Of a stretch of 64,000 nt of DNA, positions 1-12,779 are shown piece by piece. Under the pieces are notes generated by a model. That model saw only the letters and a program-made list of their open reading frames with translations. It ran no database searches and was not told where the DNA came from. The stretch is from Epiperipatus broadwayi (taxonomy: Eukaryota; Onychophora; Udeonychophora; Euonychophora; Peripatidae), in assembly GCA_028023455.1 (NCBI GenBank), contig JAQFVV010012509.1, forward strand, positions 2,728,001 to 2,792,000, in the 5' to 3' direction. Made by a program: the position numbers and the translations under genes. Positions within the stretch are counted from its first letter, which is position 1; the number at the start of each line of letters is the position of its first letter.

Positions 1-911
1 CAATAATATTAGGATATTATTTTTTTCTTTAAGAATGCCACATTGAAAATGGGAAAATTATACAATATATTTATTTAAAATTTATTATATTTTTCCTGAA
101 TTTTAACCATTAGGTTGCTTTATTGAGTCATGAAAATATTTAATTGCTTATTGTAGTTATTATTTTGTAGGAGTAGTTAAATATCATATAAAATCCCATA
201 TATTTAACTATAGGGTATTAACACATTAATTTGTTTTATTAATTTGTTAAGAGATGAACCTGAGATGATTATCATTATTATTTCTATTATTATGATTATT
301 ATTAGTATTATGATTTCTTTTATTACAATTATTGTTAGTGTTATTCTGAAAGATTGTTATTAATTAATATTTTAGTAAAGGAATATTAAATAGTTTGTTA
401 TTATTTTATAAGTAATTCATAAATTATGTTTAGGATTATTATAGGTGTATTTTAAAGACATGAGAGTATTACATAATAGTTTTTATTATATTAATTTGGT
501 GTAGTAATGCTCTTATGCCATTGAGGGTGTATCTTTTGGGATGTATTCTTAATGTTTTACCTAGTGTACCTTATTGAACGTTTCATGTTAGGAATTTTAT
601 AATTATATTTATTATTTTGGCAGAACCTTATGTTGTTTACAATAGTGAGTTAGCTATAAATTAGATTTCTTTGTAAATAAGTTGATTAAATACTATAGTT
701 TAGAACCCTAATCAGTTATTTAAAAAGTAAGTGCTATGCTATTTTTTATTATTTTAAGATTGTCTTGAATTACTAAGTGAAAAATATTATTTTATTAGAT
801 ATTATATTTTGAGCTAGCCTGTATGTTGTATAATACTTAGTATTTATGCAATTTAATTTTAATACATTGTTGTTATCCCAGTTGTTCAGTAGTATTCCAT
901 TAAGGAAGGGT

Positions 912-1097
912 ACAATATATATATTAATTAAACAGAAATTACTTTCGATTATGATTTAGTCATTATTAACAGATAAAAAAAAAATAAAGGTAGACAGCAC
1001 ATGATTTTCCAAGAACTTATATATTGATATTAAAAGTGATGTCTTCCAAAGGGATTGAAACTATTTCTGTTTAATATATAAATTGTTATTGTCTACC
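912..1097. repeat. Inverted-repeat (foldback) element
   Basis: The left arm at 912-939 (ending in taaacagaaat) is the reverse complement of the right arm at 1062-1085 (starting atttctgttta). A nested pair, ggtagaca near 989 and tgtctacc near 1090, is also inverted. It resembles a decayed MITE or foldback element. No transposase frame lies inside. Confidence 0.5.
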
Positions 1098-1200
1098 GTT
1101 ATTATAATTTAAAATTTATATATATTTTTAATAGGTAACTTGTTATTTTATATATATTAAATGTAAAAATACAATACCCGCTATAGAAAATATTATATAT

Positions 1201-1360
1201 AAAAACATAAATAATTAACGGTATAAACAATATTACAGTTTAAATTCTTTTGAAGCGCTTTCAATTATGTAGTAATCCTGCTGATGAAGATTTTGTGCGA
1301 AAGCACTTCAAAAGAATTTAAACTATAATATTGTTTATACCGTTAATTATTTATGTTTTT
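1201..1360. repeat. Palindromic MITE-like element
   Basis: Two arms of about 62 bp (1201-1262 and 1299-1360) are near-perfect reverse complements, separated by a spacer of about 36 bp. The right arm ends in cgttaattatttatg, mirroring the cataaataattaacg at the left end. As RNA it would fold into a long hairpin. It is non-coding. It is one of about ten unrelated hairpin elements of similar size in this window. Confidence 0.75.
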
Positions 1361-4300
1361 ATACATATATATGTTAAAACATCTACACTATATATATATT
1401 AAAAGAGTTTGCTATTAACTACAGATTTTGATATCTACACAAAGATTTGGAAATAAATGGAAAAAATACAGGGAGATACCTGCACATATCTATTATTGTA
1501 AATCAAAGGTCATGTAAGAAAATAAAAAAAAAAACTGAATATGTAAAAAAAATAATGGAACACATTTTTTTTTAAATATATGTATACTGAAAGTGATCGA
1601 TAAAGTATTATCAATTCTAGCTTTGAGGTGAAGATAAACAATAGGGAAAAAACCTGGAAATAATGTAAAAAGACAATTCATTATTAAATTAATGTGTAAT
1701 TCTTTTTTAGAAATTATAATTCTCATCAGTTTGTATCTCAAATTCTTCATCTTTAAATATATGGTTTCCCATTATTCAAGCTATTGACTTTAATTTTTTC
1801 CATTACAACTATATATGTATTACATTATAGTTTTAAGATAGATTACACTGTGTGTGTACAAATACATGTGTCTAATAATTGTTTTGTTTTTTTTAAAGAC
1901 TGTTATATGAATGTAAACTTATAATTATTATTTATTAATTTTATTATATGATTGATATAAAAATATTTCATAACCACAGTAAAAAACAACAACAATGTTC
2001 TTAGAAATTACACGTTCATTTCAACACAATACTTATATAGAAACATAAGTGGGTGTATATGATGGTGTATTGTATACACAAATAATAAATCAATGTATGA
2101 AATATATTTTCATTCCAACAGCAGGTTCTAAAATTAAAATAATATTAATAAATAATTACTATTTTGTAAGTGATTTAGGCCAGTTTTTTCTTCTTCTTGT
2201 TTTTTTTAATATATATATAAATGTTTTTGGGTTAAATATTTCTGATGTTACACAATTATAAAATCAAGTTTATTTTTTCTAATATTAGTAAGGTTAATAA
2301 CCTCTAAATAGGCCAATAATAGTTTGTTTTTTAAAAAAAAAACAATTACATTAATATAAAGATGAACTGGGAAATCCCTCTATTATTTTTACACAATAAA
2401 ATATATATTTCAAGGAACTGATTTAAATACTGATAAAATAGCATTTTACTAAATTTATCCACCCTAGTCTTTAATTTCCATATGATTCTCATGTTCAATT
2501 TATATTTAAGATCTCCAACAGGAATCATCAAATTATATTTTTTGAATTAAAAAAAAAAAGTTTGTTTTATTATTATTTCAATTTATGTAATAATACAGAT
2601 TCTAATTGTACTAAAAGTTAAATGATTTTTATTAAAAATCTTCATACTTTCTTATAAATAAATATTCTACAATAATTTTTATAAGATAATAAAAAGTAAT
2701 AGCATGATATCCTTAATAATGAAATATTTTCTTTAATCGCTTTTTTACAATTGAATTTGCTAATAAACTATTTGTAGTAGCAAAATCTGTTACCCAGAAG
2801 ATTATTCAATACATATACATTATTAAATATAATGATTCTGAATTATTTTAAATATTAAAATTTCTATTCCCATTTTTTTAAAAAAAAGCAGATGGCAAAT
2901 AATATCTGATAAATCCAGGAAAACAATTCCATTATTCCTGCAGTAGTATCGTTTTGCTTTCATCAACATCACCCCTCTTCTAAGATAATAAGATTTAAAC
3001 ATTAATTCACAACATTAAAAAAAAAAAATACATTCATATACCATGAGGCCGCAAACTAGGCTATATTTTGTTCCAAGACCCCCCCCCCTCCACATATCAC
3101 ATTTTATAGTCAAGCCTTAAATTATAATACAATAAGTATTATTTATTATACTGTAAAAATACTCTTTAACATGCATATATTGTAACAAATTCTTCATAAG
3201 AATTACGATTATAATTTTTTTAAAAAATAAGTTAATAATAAATTGAAAAAGCACATTTACAATACTGCATGGGTGACTACTTGTTTACAATTCTATTTCA
3301 CCACAATTAAATACCCGTTCCAGCCATTTTTTTTCTTTCAACAATTTTTAAAAATTCTAATAAAAATGTAGGGGCAGCTTCACAGATAATTTTAATATTT
3401 TTAAGACTGTAACAGTTTCAGAATCTATACAACCATCCCCTATTTACAGTGAATATCTTGGAATTGTGTGATCCAAATTCTCAGGTAATTCATCATAGAC
3501 TTGAGGCTGTCTGATGCAATATAAAAACATCAACCATAATATTCTTATGATTCTTATCATTTAACTTAATATTTATAGCTTCATCCATCTTAATCAAAAA
3601 ATTATCTCTTACTTTAGTTCCACTTTGCTGTTTCAGGGCTACAGGTAACAGTGGCATGAATATGCTTCTTTTTATAATTTCTCTGATTGATGATTCATTC
3701 CTTAGAAACATGCAGTCAATTTCTTAATTTTCCTTACTAAATCAAAATTTTTTTCTCATTTAATGAAAGTATAAAAGGTGGTGGTCATGTGATGTTTAGT
3801 GGCTTAATGAAAGTACTTTATGACTTTTTTTGTATTTATTACACATTGTATTACATACATTTTATAGATATATGTATATAAATAATATAAAACTTTTTGA
3901 AAAAAAATTGCAAAAAAAAATATTCTATGCACGTACTTTTTAACTGAGGTAATGAAGAGCATTTCAATAGTGAAAAAAATGTGATTAAATAAATTTAGGA
4001 CCGAGATTTAAGAATGTTAAATTTATCAAGAAAAAAAAAGGGGCTGCCACCATACCAGATTGGTAAAATTTAATAAGTTTGTAAATTTTTCAATGTTTTT
4101 ATTATTTTTTTGTTTACATGTTTTGTGGTTAGCATATAATTGAAATCATATAGCTTGAAACAGCATAGTCCATGGTTCACTTTAATATGGAATATATAAT
4201 ACGTAAAATAATTTTTAATTTATTTTGGCCCTTTTTTAAACTCATCAAATTTCTATCAAATGTTTTATTATAATAATTTGCCACTTTTAATCAATTTTTA

Positions 4301-4565
4301 TATCTTCACACATAGTTATGTATGTAATTAAAAAATAAATCTCCAAACATTATTGTTTTCTTTAAAAAATACATTTTTGATTATGAAATAAAAAAATCAA
4401 TATTATGAAAATTAAAACATTAAAACAATTCTTCTCAATGTTTCACCTCTTATTATAGCCCTTTTCAAGAATTTAAATAAATACAAACATTAGTACAAGT
4501 CTACAAAAATATCTGAAAAGAAACAAAAAACAGAAGTAATAATCTTATATATTATCAACATATCA

Positions 4566-4790
4566 TAATTCATCATCACCATCAACCATTATCAATCCAC
4601 TGCAGGATGTAGATCTTTCCAAGTTCAATCCATCTTTTCCTATCTTTAGCTTCTCTTCTCCACATCACCCCTGCACACTTTCTTATTTCATCCATCCATC
4701 TCACATAATTATATAAATAAAAACCCAAATAACAAATTATCTTAGCTTTCATTCTTGAAAACACATATAAAAAAAAATAATAAATACAAA
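4566..4790 (-). pseudogene. RTE-type LINE, 3' end fragment
   Basis: On the minus strand the frame reads through RRWMDEIRKC-like and KDRKRW residues to the terminal peptide ILQWIDNG and a stop. A TGATGA-rich tail follows, visible on the plus strand as catcatcaccatcaac. This C-terminal ending and (TGATGA) tail are typical of RTE-clade non-LTR retrotransposons. Only the last 60 or so codons survive. The same ending is seen on the plus strand near 34,930 and 42,010, so the three are relatives. It is a dead 5'-truncated copy inside the NCOR intron. Confidence 0.6.
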
Positions 4791-4799
4791 AATTGTTTC

Positions 4800-7450
4800 T
4801 ATTTATTTCCATTACAAAAAACATTTTTTTTTTTAAAATCTCATGTTTATTATTGAAATCAATTAAAACAAAATTTTGATATTTTATAAATAAATAACTA
4901 TTATTTTCTACCTAAATTTCTAATTCATTTTCCAAAAACAATAAATAGATAAAAATCATTTTTAAAAAAAATTGATTAGTATATAAATTAAATATCAACC
5001 ATGTAATCAAAACAAAATTTGAAAAAGCTATCAATTTATAACATCCCAAACACATTTGATTATTTAAAAGCAATATCAATATTTTTGGGGAAATTTTTTT
5101 TTATTTACCCCCCCCCCCCCCAATAAATTTTAATTTAAACAGAACTGTTTTAAAATCTGTTATCTAATTGTTAAAATAAAAGTTCTGATTAACTGACCTA
5201 TAACTTGAAAATCAACTTTTAATATGCTTTTAACTCTATTGATTTTTAGATGTATCTGAATAAGAAGTCTTCTAAATCAATTATCATACACTTCCGAATT
5301 TCCAATCTAGTTTTTAGAGTTTGCAATTAATTTTATCAAAAAAAATATTAAATTTTTAATTTTATACAGGATTCAGTAGTCTGTATTATTGCCATTTATA
5401 AAATTGTATTTAAACTTGTGAATTGGGATCAATTTGTTCTCCATACTTCGTAACTCCTATTTCAACACTATGTATAATTCTTACTATTTATTTACAATTA
5501 AAATTATTCAATTAAAGAACTAAAGAGTTTGATAATATGTTGGACTTCTTCCAACATCTATCTTAATTTATATTTTTAGCTAGCGCCAAATAGCCAAATT
5601 GTCATTAATTATTTTTTATTAAATTAGAAATTAGTGCTATTATTTTAATAAAAAAAAATCTAACATATTTACTATTTTTTATAAACTTGAATGGTAGTTT
5701 CCTTCTTTTTAATCATTGATCTCTCTTTCTACTTATATATACAATTTTATATTTTTAGAAATTATTATTATCACTAATGTATTTTAAACACACAGTTATA
5801 AATAATTGAAAAAAATACGGTTATGACTTCTAATATACATTTTGAGCCCAGCCGTAGAATATATTCATTCAAATCAAGCCATCTATTTCACCAACAACCA
5901 AGGACTGATTCAAATTGAGGAAATGACTGAAAATATCTAATTAAAGTAAATTATATATTAAAAGCTATTAACACTTTTTTTTTTCAATATCTAAAACTGT
6001 GTGTTTGAAATACAATAGCAATAGCAGTAAGTTCTAAAATTACATAACTAATAAAACACCATTACTCCAAAATTACTAGATTCAGGACTTTTTTGGATTT
6101 CAAGAATAAGTTTTTTTATCTGCTTACTGTAAACCCAAACTTTGCTAAAAGAGAAAATAAAATAGACAACTCCATGTAATTAGACTTGTTAATTTGCAGA
6201 TATTTATTGATTTTTTTTCTTTTCATACTTTTAATTTTGTTTGTACATCAAAGTATGAACTAATTTTAATTTATTCATTGTAAAAAGTTAGGTAATAGAA
6301 GTTTTTGAATATTAGATATTAGACTTAATAATATTATTATTACACCTGTATATTATACACACATAAATAAGTTTTTTTTTTAAAAAAAAGTACAAACAAT
6401 AATTTCACTATTATTTATTAATCTAGTGAATAAAAATAAATATACTAATAATTTATAGACAAAAAGATTATAACAAGAGCTTCCTTGAAAAATACGGTTA
6501 ATTAGAATAAACTTAGTGATTAATTACAAATTTGCATCTGTTTGTTTATATGCATAATTAAGTGCCCTTAACAAACAAAAAAAATTCATTACGCATACAA
6601 ACAAAGGTACAAATGAAGAGAAAATCAATATTAGTGATTAATTTGTAGATAAAAATAAATTACTTTATTTTTAACAAGTACATTACATTCAGACATTAAC
6701 AATTTATAGTATGTTTATGCAACACAATAAAATGGTATATTTATTTTATAAATTAACATATATATTAAGTTGAACTTTCTTACATATCTTTTTTTTTATA
6801 TGAACTTTATTATAGTGATCATCACAAAATTATATGCACTATTTCAAAATAGTTAATAAATTTCCCAAAATAATCATCATCAAAGTAGTGACCAATAGTA
6901 TTCAGATCTTTGACATGCATTAGTCTGATACTAATTTTCAAAAAGATTAATTTCAAAATTATTTTACTAAAAAAAAAAATCATACACGTATTAACTTTCT
7001 CAGACAATGATCAAATAAATGAGCACAACAGGACAATATACAATAATTATTGCTGGCCCTGTAAAAAATAACACAAATACACATTCATATGCAAAATAAA
7101 AATATATACATTTAATATGCTTCACTACAGTATTCCAGATTTATATAAATCAATTTAGTTAGAATCAATAAATTTGCCGTGTTAGTTTTATGAGAAAAGT
7201 AGATATTCATAGAAATTAAAAACATACAATTTTTTAATAAAAATGTTTATGCAGTCTATGTAAGCAAAACTTTAAACAAACATTAGTTAAAATGTGCAAC
7301 AAATCTTTTTTGGCAGGGGATAAATTATCTCGGTTTAATATCAAATAACTTCTAGTTAACAAAGCGTAAATTTTCTATATTTTTCCAACATATCATTAAT
7401 CATATTATTCCTATGTACATATATAAAGTTCTCTGCTTGAAGACAAATAG
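4800..7450. other. AT-rich intron, nothing recognised
   Basis: Very AT-rich sequence with poly-A/T runs and a C12 run near 5109. I found no splice-bounded coding frame, RNA gene or clear repeat element in it. Confidence 0.5.
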
Positions 7451-7453
7451 AAC

Positions 7454-7945
7454 ATCTAGACCAGGGGTGGGCAAATAGCGGCCAGAGGGTCACATGCAGC
7501 CCTCTAACCCTCCAAGACAATCAGAAAAATACATCTTGAACTGAGATTTCCTTCCTGTGCACGACCGAAGATTCATCTATTATTTTCCACTAAGATGGCC
7601 ACATCAATACACATGCACAGTGTAGATACTATTTGCAGGGCTTCCTTTTCCAGTTGATTTAGTTAATTTCAATTTTGTCTTTGCATTAGCAAATATATAC
7701 ATTTCCAACTTTAGTGAAACCATGAACCCTCCAAAAAAATCGGTGATGAATGTCATGTGTTTAATGAAGAATGGACAATCAAATATTTCTTTGGTAATAC
7801 AGTGAATAAAGCAGTGTGTTTATTGCATCATAAAAAAGGTGCGGCCCTCCGCTAACCTTCGCTTTTACAAAGTGGCTCCCGATGCGGCCCTCCACCAACC
7901 TCTGTGGCCCTCGAGCCAAAACAATTGCCCACCCCTGATCTAGAC
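7454..7945 (+). mobile_element. Non-autonomous hAT DNA transposon with TSD
   Basis: The element itself is 7462-7937 (476 bp). It starts CAGGGGTGGGCAA and ends TTGCCCACCCCTG, a perfect 13-bp terminal inverted repeat. It is flanked on both sides by the same 8-bp target duplication, atctagac (7454-7461 and 7938-7945). CAGGGGTGGGCAA termini and 8-bp duplications are characteristic of hAT (Charlie-like) elements. Subterminal CGGCC-rich repeats are present at both ends and the element is clearly less AT-rich than its surroundings. It is too short to be autonomous but keeps a relic of its transposase near 7730-7845. The exact TSD suggests a fairly recent insertion into the NCOR intron. Confidence 0.92.
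7730..7845 (+). pseudogene. hAT transposase N-terminal relic (GTF2IRD2/ZBED-like)
   Basis: One plus-strand frame inside the hAT element reads GDECHVFNEEW, then IKYFFGNTVNKAVCLL. In the hAT-derived host genes GTF2IRD2, FAM200 and ZBED5 the transposase begins with a similar E-C-x-F-x-x-x-W-x-x-x-YFF block followed by KAVCL. The frame starts after a short lysine stretch and ends within the internal deletion, before any RNase H-like catalytic domain. So the element is an internal-deletion derivative of an autonomous hAT. Family assignment is by motif only. Confidence 0.6.
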
Positions 7946-8985
7946 AATAAAGAAATACTACAACCAAATAATAATGCTTGATCAGTTTGTCATATTCATA
8001 AAACAATTGATTCATGTTATTCATATTTTCAAATGTTTAATATACAATGATGCATCTTATTTTAATATAATAATCTAAAAAGTGATATGGCACAAGACCT
8101 AAAAGATATTTTTTGTTTTTGTAATCAACCCATTAACACTCACACGATCAATCCAGATTAATCTGATATCATTACATTCTAGCCAATAATAATTAGATAT
8201 TTATTTACTGCCAATACTGGATAAGTAGTTACCTCGGCTATGTGAAGTTCTCATTAATTAAACCATATAATGTAGCAATAAATAATGAGATTCAAGAACA
8301 AATTCATTTCCAGGTGTGGCAAGAGATAACATACTATCAGCAGCAATGATCCAAGTATTCTCACTGGTCAGAGTCCTTCACTGCCTAATTATCTCATCTA
8401 TTTTTGGACAGAAAAATATCATTTTCAAAATAATAATATTTTTTTACTGAAGAGGTCATAAGATGCTCAGCACTGTGACAGATTTGCCACAATCCATGGA
8501 TGTTAAGCTCTAGAGCCTGCTACTCTATTCCTACTTTAAACCATGCAGGATAACATTTTGAATATTGTAGTTACCATTTTGAACAGCGTTGTTATATATT
8601 CCGTATTAATTACAGCTTTTTGAAATGAAAATTTATTTTATTTAAAAAAGAAAAAGGAAAATTACAAATGAATATAATTCAGTTATCATAAAGACATTTT
8701 AAAGTTTTATTATACTAATATAAAATAAATAAAAATTACATGAAAAAATTAATGTCAGATCAATCCTAAATAAAAAAATATTTAAATCGATTAAATATTT
8801 ACTGCATATAAAAATAATAAAACATTATAAAATGTATAACTTTTAATACTCTATTTTTTTAAAAAAATATGTTTTTAATATCAGTAGTAAAATGATTTAA
8901 AAGATATTCTAATTTATCCATGACTATAAATAAAATTGCACACTAAGTATATTAAATTTAACTTAAGACATGAAAGAATACTTAC
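7946..8985. other. Intron of NCOR-like gene, no feature
   Basis: Mixed to AT-rich intron directly downstream (minus strand) of the NCOR exon. A less AT-rich stretch at about 8330-8560 may be an old repeat, but I could not identify it. Nothing else is supported. Confidence 0.45.
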
Positions 8986-9166
8986 CCTCTTAATTTCTGA
9001 AGTATTATGAGTTTCAATATGCAATGGCTGATAAAAATCAGCCCTTGGGTCAATGGCCAATCTTGGCCTTTTATTTTCCTGACGCATAACTGCCACTTGA
9101 TTTGATGAAGCCAATGCTTGTGGATCCTGATCATAAGTAGCATATCTATAATGAGCTTCAGCTTGC
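8986..9166 (-). CDS. NCOR1/2-like corepressor, internal exon (KRPRL box)
   Basis: Minus-strand exon of 181 nt. The 3' splice site is ttttggcag before 9166 and the donor gtaag starts at 8985. The first G completes a codon split with the previous exon (CG|G, Arg) and 60 codons follow, ending in phase 0. The peptide includes YATYDQDPQA, NQVAVMRQENKRPRLA, DFYQPLHIET and SEIKR. In NCOR1 and NCOR2 a KRPRLE motif lies a few dozen residues after the RRRPSLLSEF box, before the first conserved helices; here the same order holds across two exons. The family acts in the nucleus as a scaffold bridging unliganded receptors to the HDAC3 complex. This exon is the disordered N-terminal part, not the SANT or receptor-interaction domains. 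The open frame runs past the donor into intron, so the ORF end is not the exon end. Confidence 0.78.
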
Positions 9167-9407
9167 CTGCCAAAATAAAATAATCACAATAAGTATGTAT
9201 GGCTGTTTAATATACATCATTTTTATAATCCATAGCAAATATAAGTAATACTAACGATTTAACAATCAAATATTAAGGACTGCAGTACATTAATATATAT
9301 TTTTAAAAATATAACTGAATCCATAAATGCTATAACAGAAATTTTTACAAAAACTCATCCTCAGTAGTATGGTTTCATGTGTTTACATATGTATATATTA
9401 AATCAAA

Positions 9408-9445
9408 GATTTTCACAGGCTATAGATATACATAAAATATTATCT
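9408..9445 (+). repeat. Dispersed repeat fragment
   Basis: The stretch ttttcacaggctatagatat and what follows, up to attatctgg, reappears as its reverse complement at about 22379-22420. The two lie in unrelated intron contexts, so they are parts of a dispersed repeat family of unknown class. Confidence 0.5.
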
Positions 9446-9559
9446 GGTTTATATACAGTATATGTTTTTTGATAAATTATATATGGTTGTACCCAGATAA
9501 TATTTCATTTATATATATATAATAATGGGAAGTACCTTTTATACTCTTTCACAATGTGC

Positions 9560-10010
9560 TATATGTGTAAAAGCAACTACCAAGATTGACCAAATAATCT
9601 TAATTTATTATTGGTGTTTCTCAAATGGCCACATTTAGGATTAATGATGATCAAGCAAATATTTATCCTATAAAAATTCAGTTTAAACTGGCTATATTTC
9701 CTGATCACCATCATTTTCTGTCAACTATATTTCTAACAGTCAGCCCCAAGATTGCTCAACAATTTAGAGACTCATAATAAAAATCAGGGCTTCAGAGTGC
9801 CATTTTCCATTTTAGAACAGCTCTGCTCTACAATTCTAACATCATCCATTTTAATGTTCAGCAATAGCTCAGTTTAGAGAAAGGACCCATCCACAGTTCA
9901 GATAATGCTGATGATATATTTGAATTTCAAACCAATTTGTGGAATTAAGCAGAAAGCCATAAGTTTTTATTATCTTAATAATTTTTTTTTTATCACAACT
10001 GTATTATACA
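9560..10010 (+). repeat. Dispersed repeat, copy A
   Basis: This segment aligns by eye over about 450 bp with 62290-62780 in the same orientation. Shared landmarks in order are ttattattg, ggattaatgatgatc (aattgatgatgatct in B), ctatatttcctga, atcattttctgt, aatgctgatgatatatttg and aatttgtggaatta. Similarity is patchy, roughly three quarters identical by impression, so the copies are old. No coding frame is conserved. It may be a DNA transposon or LTR fragment. Confidence 0.65.
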
Positions 10011-10149
10011 ACTGTCAATCATTAGTTGATATTTTTTCTTTTTTGCCCATTCATATTTGTCCATTTACATTTTCTTTTTATGTGCATACATTTCATGCTA
10101 ATCCATGCATGTGTAATTTTATGATGGACCATCATAGATAAAGGCTTCA

Positions 10150-12500
10150 TGTATTTTCTCTTGTAGCATTTATCATTAAAAAAAAAAAAAAAATATTAAG
10201 CTTGTTTAGAGTTAGTAGCAGGCTCTTTATATATTACATATTGGTAATACAAGCTATATAGGTCATGTGATATATGACTGATTTTTATTAGTTAAATTAT
10301 TTTTTTTATAGATATGAAGAATATTACTATGCAGTGGAAACTTTTATAGGGGAGATAAACAAAGCATTGCCAAAAATACACAAGAGTTATTACTTATTTA
10401 AACCTTTTAAAAAAAAAGAGATCAATCAAATATGAAAAGAAAAAATGAAAATATTGAAAAATATATTTTCTTCTGCAATTCAATACAGATGAAATTTAGA
10501 AAGATACAAAATGAATCAATATAAGATTCAGTTAATCATCTAAAATATATACACATAATTCCAAATTAAATCAATAAACTCAAAAATATGAAAATGAAGG
10601 ATATGAACATTCTATATATGTTATGTGTGTAATAAATAATGACTATGCGTAGTAGTAGTGATAGTAACTGCTGGTGAATGTAGAAAGAAAACACATTAAA
10701 TACAGTTATCTCAAATAAAAATTTTTACGGTCCAGCAGTATATCTATATAAAATTTATTTTTTCTACTGAACTGATCTAAAATTGAGATTCCCATATGTT
10801 GTGTATATTTGGGCATGTGGATATCTATCCTACAATTGCACACAAATATTAAATTACAATCAAATATATAATAGCAGGATGTTTATGGTGTAGTGCGATA
10901 TTGAGCCTCATGAGAGAATGAAGCTGCTATAAATAAGTAAAGGAAAGGAGACTGTGCAAGCATGCAAATACACATTGTGTCAAAAATGTCAAGGAATATT
11001 TAAAAAAATCATATTAAATAGGAGTAAATATATGCATGCACGTGTATAGGAAAACATCTAAAATATTTCATCTATATATATATCCCTAGAGAGAGAGAAA
11101 AAAAATCTTCAAGCACCAAATTACTCTCTAGAAATAGTTGCTTATACGGGCTTAAATATAGTGAAACTCAACCATCTTTTACATTTTGTTTGTTCCCATC
11201 ATGCAAGTGACATGTTCATATAATGGCTTATGTTTTTTTTCCATAAACTTTGATACTGTTTATTGTATAGTATTTTCCAACACACAGACATGTAATAGAT
11301 GCTTTTTTATGTATATAGTATGAAAATATAAATTAAGATTACAGCATAAACAAAATAAAAAATGATAATAGATTCTATTTATAAATTGAGAGACCTCATT
11401 TATATATATATAAGTACCATGTGGGTGTTCACTTATTCACATTCATTCAAAAAAATAAGAAAAAACTAGTCAAAGCTTACAATTCATATATATATATATA
11501 TGCAGCATTCTAAAGAAATCTAAACGTGGAATATAAATAAAAGTATGTATATTATCTAAGCTCATGTTTAAAAAAAAAAGATCAAATACATTGCCCTTAT
11601 AACAAAACAAAATAATGATTATGTTGATGATAATAATAACAATGAAAATAAGATAACAATAATAATAGTGATAACAACAATTCAACTAATTTACAAAATT
11701 GGTATATATCAGTCCAATAACATCAATATACATTAATCATATTAATAACTTCAGTATAACATTATTTTTATTTTGTCTTTAAACTGCAAACAAGCTATTA
11801 TATTCTAACAGGCAAAACTCTCCATACAATAGTGATCATGTGATGAACTCTCCATACAATAGTGATCATGTGATGATTAGTGCTATTATATTCTAGTTGC
11901 AGTTTATGGAAAAGTGAATTAATAGAATGTTTCAAGATAAGTAAATAAAATAATTCATTAGATGAAGAATTAAAAGTTAAGAATCCTAAATGAGATTGTT
12001 GTGACTGCATATTTTAACGATACTTTGCTATGTACTAATTAAATAAAAATGATATGTCTACTACTGCTTCTTTATAATCTTTATCTTCAGTGTTTTCATT
12101 TCTTATGGAAGTAATAAGATATGTTTACTACTAATCTTTTACTATGACCTACAGACATTTTCATAATGTATATATTTAAATATTTGTCCTGAAGTTTTTG
12201 TAATTTTTTTTTTTATATTCAAGTGATTGTATAAGTTCCAAAAAAACAGATTCATAATGCAGAACGAGTACAATTAAAAGTGTTGAAAAGTAATTGTAAT
12301 GATTTTAATTTAATATTTGATCTTAAAATCATAAACAGAATTCAAAACATTTATTAATCACTACTTGAATATAATCATTAAATGTAAATCTACTAGTAAA
12401 ATAAATCCCAAATCATTTTGCTTAAAACTTCTACTCAATTTGTTACCATTAATATAATATTCGATATTACTAATTATATTTTTTGGTACTTATTTTTTAG
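10150..12500. other. Intron with low-complexity sequence
   Basis: AT-rich intron with poly-A runs and short TA and GA dinucleotide tracts (around 11080 and 11400-11500). Apart from the terminal-repeat fragment at 11812-11880 I recognise nothing. A slightly less AT-rich block at about 10860-11220 has no identifiable structure. Confidence 0.45.
11812..11880 (+). repeat. Duplicated terminus of foldback family
   Basis: The motif actctccatacaatagtg followed by atcatgtgatga occurs twice in tandem here. It matches the end of the foldback element family seen complete at 25064-25293 and in part at 14507, 14947 and 58163. This copy is only the end, duplicated. Confidence 0.6.
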
Positions 12501-12779
12501 ACCATACAAGCCACCTGATGGCGCTTTACTCTTTAATACACATGAATATAACGTTACCTAGCTGGCCATTCTTTATTGTCTGATTTATGGCATTACAAAA
12601 AAAAGTCTCCATTAATTATTGTCCCATTTCTTTACTGTCCAATGTCTGGTATTGTATTTATATATATAAAGTCTACATTAATACATAAGCTATTAAACTG
12701 CATAATTTTTTTTTATGTTTATTTGCATATTGGTGGCATCATGTCAATTACAAAAAGCATTGATATAACTTCATAATAT

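Larger units (their letters stand above)
1..4560. other. AT-rich intronic sequence
   Basis: This is the left part of the intron that follows the NCOR exon at 8986-9166 on the minus strand. It is very AT-rich, with homopolymer A/T runs and a C9 run near 3080. Apart from the two inverted-repeat elements listed separately I see no coding frame with a recognisable motif. Short open frames here are of the length expected by chance. A partial match to a dispersed repeat (a gatcatgtgat-like motif) lies near 3783. Confidence 0.6.

Noticed and set aside
1493-1750. 85-codon Phe/Ile/Leu-rich frame and many similar small frames
   Set aside because: AT-rich chance frames encoding Lys, Asn, Ile, Phe and Tyr only, with no motif, splice context or conservation cue.
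8914-8985. Extension of the NCOR frame past the donor at 8985
   Set aside because: The sequence after gtaag is AT-rich intron and the frame soon stops; the exon end at 8986 fits the phase.
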